Source: Pseudofrankia inefficax (GTDB taxonomy: Bacteria > Actinomycetota > Actinomycetes > Frankiales > Frankiaceae). Taken from it: a stretch of 64,000 nucleotides of DNA. The notes beneath the pieces were generated by a model. That model searched no databases. It was not told where the DNA came from and saw only the letters and a program-made list of their open reading frames with translations. This document shows, piece after piece, positions 57,402 to 64,000 of this stretch. The stretch covers positions 7,502,001-7,566,000 of the forward strand of contig NC_014666.1 of assembly GCF_000166135.1 (NCBI RefSeq). The letters run 5' to 3'. The position numbers were made by a program, and so were the translations under genes. Each line of letters opens with the position of its first letter. The first letter of the stretch is position 1.

Positions 57402-59123
57402 GTGAGGGAAAACGACACGGGCCAGGCGTCGGCTGACGAGAGGGTCCTGGCCTGGCTCGCGCACGACCCCGACGCCGCGGACCGGGCCGAGATCGAGGAC
57501 CTGCTCGCGGCGGTGGCCGACGGCGGGAGGACCGCGGCGGCCGCGCGAACCGAGCTCGCGGACCGGTTCGCCGGGCCACTGACGTTCGGGACCGCCGGAC
57601 TGCGCGGCCCCCTGCGGGCCGGCCCGAACGGGATGAACACCGCCGTCGTGCGCCGCGCCGCCGCCGGACTCGCCACCTGGCTGGCCGCCACGGGGGCCGG
57701 GCCGAAGACGGTGGTCGTCGGGTTCGACGCACGGCACCGCAGCGAGGCCTTCGCCCGCGACAGCGCCCGGGTGTTCGCGGGCGCCGGCCTGCGCGCGCTG
57801 GTCCTGCCCGGACCGGTGCCGACGCCCGTGCTGGCGTTCGCCGTCCGGCACCTCGCCGCCGACGCGGGCGTGATGGTGACGGCCAGCCACAATCCGGCGA
57901 CCGACAACGGTTACAAGGTCTACCTCGGCGGCCCGGTCGGCGCTCCCGGCCGCGGCGCGCAACTCGTCGCTCCCGCCGACGAGCAGATCGAGGCCGCCAT
58001 CGCCGCCGCCGCACCCGCTTCCGCGATCCCGCTGGCGGACACGTGGAGCCAGCTCGGCGACGAGACCGTGGCCGCGTACGTCGCCGCCGCGGCCGGCACC
58101 CCGGCGGGTACGACGCCGACCCCCGGGCCGGCCCTTCGGATCGCCTACACACCGCTGCATGGGGTCGGGCTGGACGTGCTGCGACGGGTGTTCGCGGCAG
58201 CCGGGCTGCCGGAGCCGGTCGTCGTCGCCGCGCAGGCCGAGCCCGACCCGGACTTCCCGACGGCACCGTTCCCGAACCCCGAGGAGCCCGGCGCCATGGA
58301 CCTCGTCCTCGGCCTGGCCGGCGAGATCGGCGCGGACCTGGTGCTCGCGCACGACCCGGACGCGGACCGGCTCGCGGTCGCCGTCGGCCCCGGCCCGACG
58401 CGGGCGGGCACCGCCGAGCCGGGCGGCGCGCGGGTGCTGACCGGGGACGAGCTGGGCCTGCTGCTCGCCGACGAGGTGCTGCGGACCTCCCCCGGGCCGG
58501 TCGCGACGACGGTGGTCAGCGCCACGGCCCTGGGCGTGCTCGCGGCCCGCCGGGGAGCTCCCTTCTCCGAGACCCTCACCGGCTTCAAGTGGATCATGCG
58601 GGCCGCCGAGGACCTGGCCTTCGGCTACGAGGAGGCCCTCGGCTACGCGGTCCGTCCCGATCTGGTCCGCGACAAGGACGGCGTCACCGCGGCCGTCGCC
58701 GTCGCCCGGCTGGCCGCCGCCGAGGCAGCCCGTGGCCGCACCCTGCTGGACCGCCTGGACGACCTGTCCCGCGAGCTCGGCGTCACTGTGACGGCCCAGG
58801 TCTCGCTCCGGGTCCCGGACCTGGCCGCGAGCACCGCCCTGACCAGCCGCCTGCGGGCCGCGCCGCCCACGACCATCGGCGGCCTGCGCGTCGAGTCCAT
58901 CCGGGACCTGCTGCACCCCACCGACACCGGCCTGCCGCCCTCCGACGTCCTGATCTTCACCCTGGCCGCCGGCGCCCGGACCGTCGTCCGCCCCAGCGGC
59001 ACCGAGCCCAAACTCAAGATCTACCTGGAGGCGGTAGAGCCAGTCGGCACCAGCCTCACCGCGGCCCGGGCAGCGGCGGCAGCCCGCGTCGACCGGCTCA
59101 CAGCCTGGGCCAGGTCCCTGTGA
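57402..59123 (+). CDS. pmmB: Phosphohexomutase (phosphoglucomutase/phosphomannomutase, PmmB type; possibly phosphopentomutase)
   Basis: 573 residues of the alpha-D-phosphohexomutase superfamily. Early FGTAGLRGPLRAGPNGMN, catalytic phosphoserine loop TASHNPATDNGYKVY (Ser162), metal-binding DPDADRLAVAV (about 318), sugar-binding GFKWIMRAAEDLAFGYEEALGYAV and phosphate-binding RPSGTEPKLKIY near 529. This long form is close to PGM2/phosphopentomutase-type enzymes, so a role converting (deoxy)ribose-1-phosphate to the 5-phosphate in the salvage path is plausible. GTG 57402 follows GGGAGCGG; 30 bp after deoD, same operon. Confidence 0.92.
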   Translation: MRENDTGQASADERVLAWLAHDPDAADRAEIEDLLAAVADGGRTAAAARTELADRFAGPLTFGTAGLRGPLRAGPNGMNTAVVRRAAAGLATWLAATGAGPKTVVVGFDARHRSEAFARDSARVFAGAGLRALVLPGPVPTPVLAFAVRHLAADAGVMVTASHNPATDNGYKVYLGGPVGAPGRGAQLVAPADEQIEAAIAAAAPASAIPLADTWSQLGDETVAAYVAAAAGTPAGTTPTPGPALRIAYTPLHGVGLDVLRRVFAAAGLPEPVVVAAQAEPDPDFPTAPFPNPEEPGAMDLVLGLAGEIGADLVLAHDPDADRLAVAVGPGPTRAGTAEPGGARVLTGDELGLLLADEVLRTSPGPVATTVVSATALGVLAARRGAPFSETLTGFKWIMRAAEDLAFGYEEALGYAVRPDLVRDKDGVTAAVAVARLAAAEAARGRTLLDRLDDLSRELGVTVTAQVSLRVPDLAASTALTSRLRAAPPTTIGGLRVESIRDLLHPTDTGLPPSDVLIFTLAAGARTVVRPSGTEPKLKIYLEAVEPVGTSLTAARAAAAARVDRLTAWARSL

Positions 59124-59295
59124 CGGCACGAGACCCCACGTGTCCAGACGAGACTCAACCCGGCTGGTGACCCTGGACAGGCACCTACCCGCACATCGGC
59201 GCCGGCCACGAACCACGTTCGGGAAGGCGCCCCGGCGCCTGACCAGGCAGAGCCGGGGTCCCTGCCGGATCGGCGAAGCCGATATGGGAGGTCTG

Positions 59296-59323
59296 CAGAG
59301 GCGCGGAGCGCCGTCTCTGGCCG
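59296..59323 (+). repeat. 28-bp hairpin repeat, copy 2
   Basis: Identical to 41463-41490 over 28 bases. It lies between the convergent phosphohexomutase and upp genes, 5 bp from the upp stop, a place where a terminator hairpin would work for both directions. Confidence 0.6.
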
Positions 59324-59328
59324 CTGCC

Positions 59329-59952
59329 CTAGACGGCGCCGAAGAGGCGGTCGCCCGCGTCGCCGAGGCCGGGGACGATGTAGGCGGTGTCGTTGAGGCC
59401 GTCGTCGACGGCGGCGGTGACGAGGCGCAGGTCGAGGCCACTGGCCTCCAGGGCGGCGATTCCCTCCGGTGCCGAGACGACCGAGACGACGACGATGCCG
59501 CGCGCGCCACGGTTGGCGAGCAGGCGCAGCGCGTGCAGCGCGGAGCCTCCGGTGGCGAGCATCGGGTCGAGCAGCAGCACCGGGCGACCGGTGAGGTCGG
59601 CGGGGACGGACTCCAGGTAGACGGTCGGCTGGAAGGTCTCCTCGTCGCGGGCGAGGCCGATGAAGGCGCTCACGGCGTCCGGGACGAAGGCGTGCGCGGC
59701 CGGCAGCATGCCCAGGCCGGCGCGCAGCACAGGGACGACGACCGGCTCCACGGCGAGCCGCGCGCCTGTGGTCTCGGCGAGCGGGGTACGCACCGTCACC
59801 GGCGTGGTCGGCAGGGTGCGGGCGGCCTCGTAGACCAGCATCATCGCGAGGTCGTGGAGGGCCGCCCGGAAGGTCGGCCGGGAAGTGCTCTCATCGCGCA
59901 GGATGGTGAGGGCGACCGCGGCGAGCGGATGGTCGAGGACATCTACCTGCAC
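59329..59952 (-). CDS. upp: Uracil phosphoribosyltransferase
   Basis: Converts uracil plus PRPP to UMP. 207 residues, the usual length. [20 protein letters not shown] at the N-terminus, [17 protein letters not shown], the PRPP-binding loop [13 protein letters not shown] and C-terminal uracil-binding [19 protein letters not shown] are all typical. GTG 59952 with GGGAG about 8 bp upstream; the frame is open far upstream but without homology. Divergent from deoC with a 149-bp gap. Confidence 0.95.
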   Translation of the reverse strand: MQVDVLDHPLAAVALTILRDESTSRPTFRAALHDLAMMLVYEAARTLPTTPVTVRTPLAETTGARLAVEPVVVPVLRAGLGMLPAAHAFVPDAVSAFIGLARDEETFQPTVYLESVPADLTGRPVLLLDPMLATGGSALHALRLLANRGARGIVVVSVVSAPEGIAALEASGLDLRLVTAAVDDGLNDTAYIVPGLGDAGDRLFGAV

Positions 59953-60101
59953 GAGACCCGCTCCCTGATGGATGTGCCGCGCTGGCCACACGGCAGCCGG
60001 GCCGCGTGCGCCGCGGGCCCGAAGCACGTGTACCACCGCGTCCAGGGACGTCAATGCACAGGGGCCTCGTCCCGGGCCGAACCACGCGGAAAGATGGGGG
60101 C

Positions 60102-60968
60102 ATGACGACGGCAGCCGACGGACCCGACCAGCCCGCCAGCGGCAACGAACCACGTCACCCGGGCAACGCGGCGGACACCCCCGGTGCGCGGGAGTTCCCG
60201 CCCGCGCTGCTGTACCCGCCGCTACCGCCGGTGCCGACCACCAGGGCCGGCCTGGCCGCGATGATCGACCACACACTGCTGCGCCCGGACGCGACGTCCG
60301 ACGACGTGCTCAAGGTCTGCGCGGAGGCGGCGAAGCTCGGCGTGGCCGCCGTCTGTGTGGCGCCGACGCACGTCTTCCTGGCCGCGGCCAGCGCCCGCAA
60401 CGAGACGAACGGCCGCATCTCGGCCGGGTCCACCGACCGGCCCGCGTCGAAGCCGGCGTACGCGGTCGCGTCGGTGGTCGGCTTCCCGCACGGCAACCAT
60501 CTGACGGCCGTGAAGGTCGAGGAGACCAGGCGTGCCGTGGCCGACGGGGCGACCGAGATCGACATGGTGATCGACATCGCGAACGCGGTGGACGAGAACT
60601 GGGTCGCGATCGAGACCGAGATCCACGAGGTGCGGCTCGCGATGCCGTCCGACGCCGTTCTCAAGGTCATCCTGGAGACGACGATCCTGCAGGACGCGAC
60701 GATCCGCTCGGCCTGCCGGGCGGCGCTCGCCGGTGGGGCGGAGTTCGTCAAGACGTCGACGGGCTTCCACCCCGGCGGTGGTGCGAGCCTTCGTGCGGTG
60801 CGGGCGATGCACTCCGCCGTCGGTGGGCGCCTCGGCATCAAGGCCTCCGGCGGTATCAAGACCGCGGCGCAGGCCCTGGCCTTCATCCAGGCCGGTGCCA
60901 CCCGGCTCGGCCTGTCCGGCACGGCCGACGTCCTCGCCGAGATGCCGAAGGACGCACCGTCCAGCTGA
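60102..60968 (+). CDS. deoC: Deoxyribose-phosphate aldolase
   Basis: Cleaves 2-deoxyribose-5-phosphate to glyceraldehyde-3-phosphate and acetaldehyde. 288 residues: [51 protein letters not shown], the Schiff-base lysine region EFVKTSTGF and the second lysine in [10 protein letters not shown]. About 50 extra residues (Pro/Ala/Asn-rich) precede the barrel. ATG 60102 follows GGAAAGATGGGGG; the frame extends 32 codons upstream without a ribosome site. Completes the deoxynucleoside breakdown route with deoD and the mutase. Confidence 0.94.
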   Translation: MTTAADGPDQPASGNEPRHPGNAADTPGAREFPPALLYPPLPPVPTTRAGLAAMIDHTLLRPDATSDDVLKVCAEAAKLGVAAVCVAPTHVFLAAASARNETNGRISAGSTDRPASKPAYAVASVVGFPHGNHLTAVKVEETRRAVADGATEIDMVIDIANAVDENWVAIETEIHEVRLAMPSDAVLKVILETTILQDATIRSACRAALAGGAEFVKTSTGFHPGGGASLRAVRAMHSAVGGRLGIKASGGIKTAAQALAFIQAGATRLGLSGTADVLAEMPKDAPSS

Positions 60969-60992
60969 CGGGCGGTGCCGACCAGCAGAGCG

Positions 60993-61027
60993 GCGCCGCC
61001 CCCACCCGGAATCGGCGGAGGCGGCGC
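60993..61027. terminator. Bidirectional hairpin between deoC and membrane protein gene
   Basis: GCGCCGCC (60993-61000) pairs perfectly with GGCGGCGC (61020-61027) around a 19-base loop, midway between two convergent stops (60968 and 61057). Confidence 0.55.
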
Positions 61028-61056
61028 GGGAGATCTGGCACCGGCTGGGTCAGCCG

Positions 61057-61755
61057 CTAGGCGTCCACGTCGGTGTGCAGAATGCGGTGCTTCCCGAGGC
61101 TGAGGCCAGCGAACGCGACGATCAGCCAGATCGGCCCCACCATGCCGGGGAAGCCGGCGATGGACAGGCCGCAGGACATGAACGCCACCGCGACCGGCGG
61201 GATCAGGCTGACCAGGCCCAGCCACCGCGACACGAGGTGGTCACGCAGGCTGAGCCAGGCGACCGCGCCCGCGGCGACGACAACCCCCAGGTAGCCGATG
61301 AACGGGCCGAAGTCGTTGAGCATGAGGTAGAAGAACTGGCCCTCCGTGCCGAACCCGTTCTCGTTCAGGCCTCCGGGCAGGTACAGGGCGAGCGCCAGCT
61401 TCCAGCCATAGCCCAGGCTCAGCGCCGCGGCGGACGCCGTGAGACCGTCGGCCACGACCCGAGCCGCCACGGCGCCTCGCCCGGTGGGAACCGCCCGCGA
61501 CCGCCAGGACGCGGCCAGCACCAGCAGGACCGCCACCGCGAGGTAGCCCAGCGCGCCGCCAAGCTGGAGCTGTCCTCGGGAGAGCTTCGCGAGCGCCCCG
61601 GGGCCGACGTGGTCGGTGCCCACGTTCGGGCTCGTGAACATCGTCGCGACGATGCCGAGCACTCCGGCGCCGACGCCCAGCCAGGTCCATCGCGACCGGG
61701 CCGGCGTCCCGGCGACGGTCTCGTGGCCGACCGGCGCGGTTGTCATCGTTGCCAT
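61057..61755 (-). CDS. Polytopic membrane protein of unknown function
   Basis: 232 residues with six or seven helices: TWLGVGAGVLGIVATMF, LGGALGYLAVAVLLVLAA, SAAALSLGYGWKLALALYLPGG, FFYLMLNDFGPFIGYLGVVVAAG, WLGLVSLIPPVAVAF and PIWLIVAFAGLSL. The pattern with an external GLNENGFGTEGQFF loop recalls DUF998-like or anti-sigma-linked integral proteins, but I do not assign it. ATG 61755 follows GGAGGG. It is divergent from the histidine kinase gene (148-bp gap), whose regulon it may belong to. Confidence 0.6.
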   Translation of the reverse strand: MATMTTAPVGHETVAGTPARSRWTWLGVGAGVLGIVATMFTSPNVGTDHVGPGALAKLSRGQLQLGGALGYLAVAVLLVLAASWRSRAVPTGRGAVAARVVADGLTASAAALSLGYGWKLALALYLPGGLNENGFGTEGQFFYLMLNDFGPFIGYLGVVVAAGAVAWLSLRDHLVSRWLGLVSLIPPVAVAFMSCGLSIAGFPGMVGPIWLIVAFAGLSLGKHRILHTDVDA

Positions 61756-61903
61756 CTCTTCTGTCCCTCCCTCGGCCGGCGGCAGGATGTCGCCGGCGTG
61801 TGGGACCACGGTCGGCCGCCCGCCGTCCCGCATACGAGGGACAGCCGCCCCGAGTCGGCGACACCCACGCGACACCCGTCGGGCCGGGCGCGATCCTGAA
61901 CGC

Positions 61904-63991
61904 ATGCGGGCAGTTCCCTCGACACCGGGCGTCGGGCCCGGCGCGGCGCCGGCCGCCGCGCCGGCCACGACCACGGGTGGGGTCGTCCTGGCCTCGGTCG
62001 TCGTCGTCGGCCTGGCGGCGCTGTCGATCGGCTGTGCGGTCGGCGCGGTTCTCCTGCACCGCTACGTCACGGCGCGGACCGACCAGCCGGTCACGCTCGA
62101 TCCGGCGGACCTGGTCCTCGCCGCCGCGTTCCCGCCGGTCGCGGCGCTGGTGCTGCTCTACCAGCCGCGCAACCTGGTCGGCTGGCTGCTTCTCACGACC
62201 GCCCTGACCGGCCCGTACCTGCTGGCCACGCAGTACGCCGCCGTCGCGCTGCTGCCCGGGAAGAGCGGGTTGCCGGGGCAGGAGGCCGCCACCTGGTTCG
62301 CGGTCTGGGGATACGTGCCGTACCTGGCCCTCTGGGGCCTGGTGCCCTCGACGTTCCCGGACGGCCGGTTGCCCTCCGGGCGCTGGCGCGTGCCCTTCAC
62401 CGCCACGGCGGTGGTGATCGGCTGTCACCTGGTCGCCCGGATGATCTGCCCGACATCGCTCGACGTGTCGAGCGAACTGCTGAATCCGTACGGCCTGCGA
62501 TCGGCGCCCTGGCTGCGGTACGTCACCCTGGCCACCTCGGAGGCCGTCGTCTTCGGCGGCGGGCTGCTCGGGCTCGCCGCGGTGCTGACCAGGCTGCGGC
62601 GGTCGCGCGGCGTGGAGCGGGCCAAACTGCAGTGGCTCGTCCTCGGGGTCGCCAGCCTCGTCGGGGCGAGCCTGATCGGCCTGATCCTGCAGGGCCCGCA
62701 CGATCTGGCGGCCGGCATGGGCGTCGGGATGGTGCTGCTGGTGGCCGCGATCGGGGTCGGCGCGGTCCGCCACCGGCTGTTCGACATCGGGACGGCGCTC
62801 AGCCGCACGCTCGTCTACGGGCTGCTCACCGCGTTCCTGCTGCTCGCCTACGCCTGCGCCGTGGCCGGAGCGGGTGCGCTGGCCCCCGGGCGGCGGGTGG
62901 CCTACGGGGTGCTCGCCGTGGCGGCGCTGGTCGCCGCGGCGGCCCGCGACCAGGTGCAGCGGCTCGTCGACCGGGTGCTGTTCGGCGTGGCCCGTGACCC
63001 CTACGCGGTCCTCGCGGTCCTGCACGGCCGGCTCGATCTCGCGACCGGGCCGATGGACGCCCTTTCGCAGCTCGCCGACGGAGTACGAGAGGCGCTCAAG
63101 GTGCCCTACGTGGCCGTCGAGAGCGCGGACGATCGGCTCACGACCATCGAGTCGGGCCGGCCTGTCGGCTGGCTGGAGCGACTGCCCGCACCGACCCGCG
63201 CGGGAAGTGTCGCCGGCACGCTCCTGGTGGGCCGGCGCCACCGAGCCGACCAGTTCACCGTGGCGGAACGGGCGATGTTCACCGACATCGCCAGGCGGGC
63301 CGGGGATCTGCTGGACGCAGCGGCGACCCAGCACGACCTGCGGCGCAGCAGGGAGCGCGTCGTCGCCGCGCGGGAGGAGGAACGACGCCGGCTGCGCCGC
63401 GACCTGCACGACGGCGTCGGGCCCCAGCTGGCCGCGATGGCCATGCAGCTCGACAGCATCGCGGACGGCCTGGCAGAACGATCGGACCCGGCCGCGGAGC
63501 GCGCCGCCCTGGTGCGGGACCGCCTGCGGGCGACAGTCCGTGATATCCGTCACATCGTGGAGGACCTGCGGCCGCCGGCTCTTGACGAGGGCGGGCTGTC
63601 CGTCGCGCTGGCGCAGGTCATCGCGCCCTTCGCGCCCACCGTGACGCTGGACGCACCAGGCGACCTGGCCGAGCTCGGGCTGCCGGCCGCGACCGAGGTG
63701 GCGGCGTTCCGGATCGTCGCCGAGGCGGTGACGAACGCGGTCCGCCACTCGCGGTGCGACACCTGCGTGGTGCGGGTTCGCGCCGAACCGCCCTGGCTGG
63801 TGGTGGAGGTGGCGGACGACGGCGCCGGCCTGGCCGGCGACGCCGTCGCGGGGATAGGCCTGCGCAGCATCCGCGAACGAGCCAGCGAGGTCGGCGGACG
63901 GCTGGAGGTTCTCAGTTCGAGCGACGGCGCCGCCGGCGGCGGCACGCTGGTACGGGCTCGGCTGCCACTGGAGGAAGGGAGCACGCCGTGA
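61904..63991 (+). CDS. Two-component sensor histidine kinase (DesK/NarL-type, HisKA_3)
   Basis: 695 residues. N-terminal membrane part with about eight helices (GGVVLASVVVVGLAALSIG, AAAFPPVAALVLLY, WLLLTTALTGPYLLA and others), then a juxtamembrane RDQVQRLVDRVLFG segment, a GAF-like domain (about 375-470), the dimerisation/phosphoacceptor helix EEERRRLRRDLHDGVGPQLA with His502, and a C-terminal HATPase (EAVTNAVRHS, VADDGAGLAGDAV, GIGLRSIRERA). Such kinases pair with LuxR-type response regulators. ATG 61904 is chosen as the first start with membrane helices following; no strong ribosome site. The stop overlaps the next start (GTGA). Confidence 0.9.
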   Translation: MRAVPSTPGVGPGAAPAAAPATTTGGVVLASVVVVGLAALSIGCAVGAVLLHRYVTARTDQPVTLDPADLVLAAAFPPVAALVLLYQPRNLVGWLLLTTALTGPYLLATQYAAVALLPGKSGLPGQEAATWFAVWGYVPYLALWGLVPSTFPDGRLPSGRWRVPFTATAVVIGCHLVARMICPTSLDVSSELLNPYGLRSAPWLRYVTLATSEAVVFGGGLLGLAAVLTRLRRSRGVERAKLQWLVLGVASLVGASLIGLILQGPHDLAAGMGVGMVLLVAAIGVGAVRHRLFDIGTALSRTLVYGLLTAFLLLAYACAVAGAGALAPGRRVAYGVLAVAALVAAAARDQVQRLVDRVLFGVARDPYAVLAVLHGRLDLATGPMDALSQLADGVREALKVPYVAVESADDRLTTIESGRPVGWLERLPAPTRAGSVAGTLLVGRRHRADQFTVAERAMFTDIARRAGDLLDAAATQHDLRRSRERVVAAREEERRRLRRDLHDGVGPQLAAMAMQLDSIADGLAERSDPAAERAALVRDRLRATVRDIRHIVEDLRPPALDEGGLSVALAQVIAPFAPTVTLDAPGDLAELGLPAATEVAAFRIVAEAVTNAVRHSRCDTCVVRVRAEPPWLVVEVADDGAGLAGDAVAGIGLRSIRERASEVGGRLEVLSSSDGAAGGGTLVRARLPLEEGSTP

Positions 63992-64000
63992 ACCCCCTGC
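63988..64000 (+). CDS. Start of next gene, probably the cognate response regulator (partial)
   Basis: GTG at 63988 overlaps the kinase stop (GTGA) and reads V/M-N-P-L to the window edge; GGAAGGGAGC upstream is a good ribosome site. Only four codons are visible; identity as a LuxR-type response regulator is inferred from the usual pairing. Confidence 0.4.

Overview
High-GC actinobacterial chromosome, most likely a Frankia-type organism (Frankiaceae or a close relative). The reasons are very high GC, frequent GTG starts, strong GGAGG ribosome sites, ATGA/GTGA overlaps, a DGPF/ECF42 sigma pair, an accA-accE-accD-birA carboxylase block, and rmlD/LCP/ugd envelope genes. I see no rRNA, tRNA, CRISPR array, phage gene or transposase, so this is ordinary chromosome with one accessory-looking block. 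Genus is inference; gene identities come from motifs read in the translated sequence.

Layout. (1) 1-6763: three glycosyltransferase genes on the plus strand (GT2, a giant GT4 with an ~850-residue disordered N-terminus, GT4). (2) 6955-21960: a ~15 kb block bounded by two inverted copies of a 130-bp hairpin-containing repeat. It holds three DHA2-type MFS exporters, a YCII/DGPF protein with its ECF42 sigma factor and a recognisable ECF42-type promoter, an SDR, two GT-C-like membrane proteins, a beta-hydroxyacid dehydrogenase and a TetR regulator. Upstream of two of the exporters lie 17-bp-phased direct repeats that look like operators. (3) 22053-36002: metG, rmlD, a GT-C-like membrane protein, three LytR-CpsA-Psr genes, a TIGR03089 gene, ugd and a GtrA protein, which suits assembly and wall attachment of surface polysaccharide. 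(4) 36336-39700: three tandem paralogues encoding membrane-anchored exported proteins with a four-cysteine, WW-ending domain I cannot assign; this is the best candidate for an undescribed system. (5) 39720-45426: PH-domain protein, birA, and accD, accE, accA of the biotin-dependent acyl-CoA carboxylase. (6) 45850-53793: DUF5313 membrane protein, gamma-glutamylcyclotransferase-like protein, lpdA-type flavoprotein, M20 amidohydrolase, YbdK-type ligase, MerR-like regulator and a Clp-N-only protein. (7) 53747-60968: aspS, a small PH-like protein, then nucleoside salvage genes (purine nucleoside phosphorylase, phosphohexomutase, upp, deoC). (8) 61057-64000: a membrane protein divergent from a DesK/NarL-type histidine kinase, whose partner gene starts at the window edge.

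Regions 3, 5, 6 and 7 follow the gene order of the Mycobacterium tuberculosis Rv3265-Rv3310 region as I recall it (wbbL/rmlD, LCP, TIGR03089, GtrA, PH, birA, accD5, accE5, accA3, lpdA, amidohydrolase, deoD, pmmB, upp). The repeat-bounded block in region 2 is foreign to that order.

Physiologically the window joins envelope polysaccharide synthesis and anchoring with the carboxylase that supplies methylmalonyl/malonyl-CoA, efflux under TetR and ECF control, and deoxynucleoside/uracil recycling.
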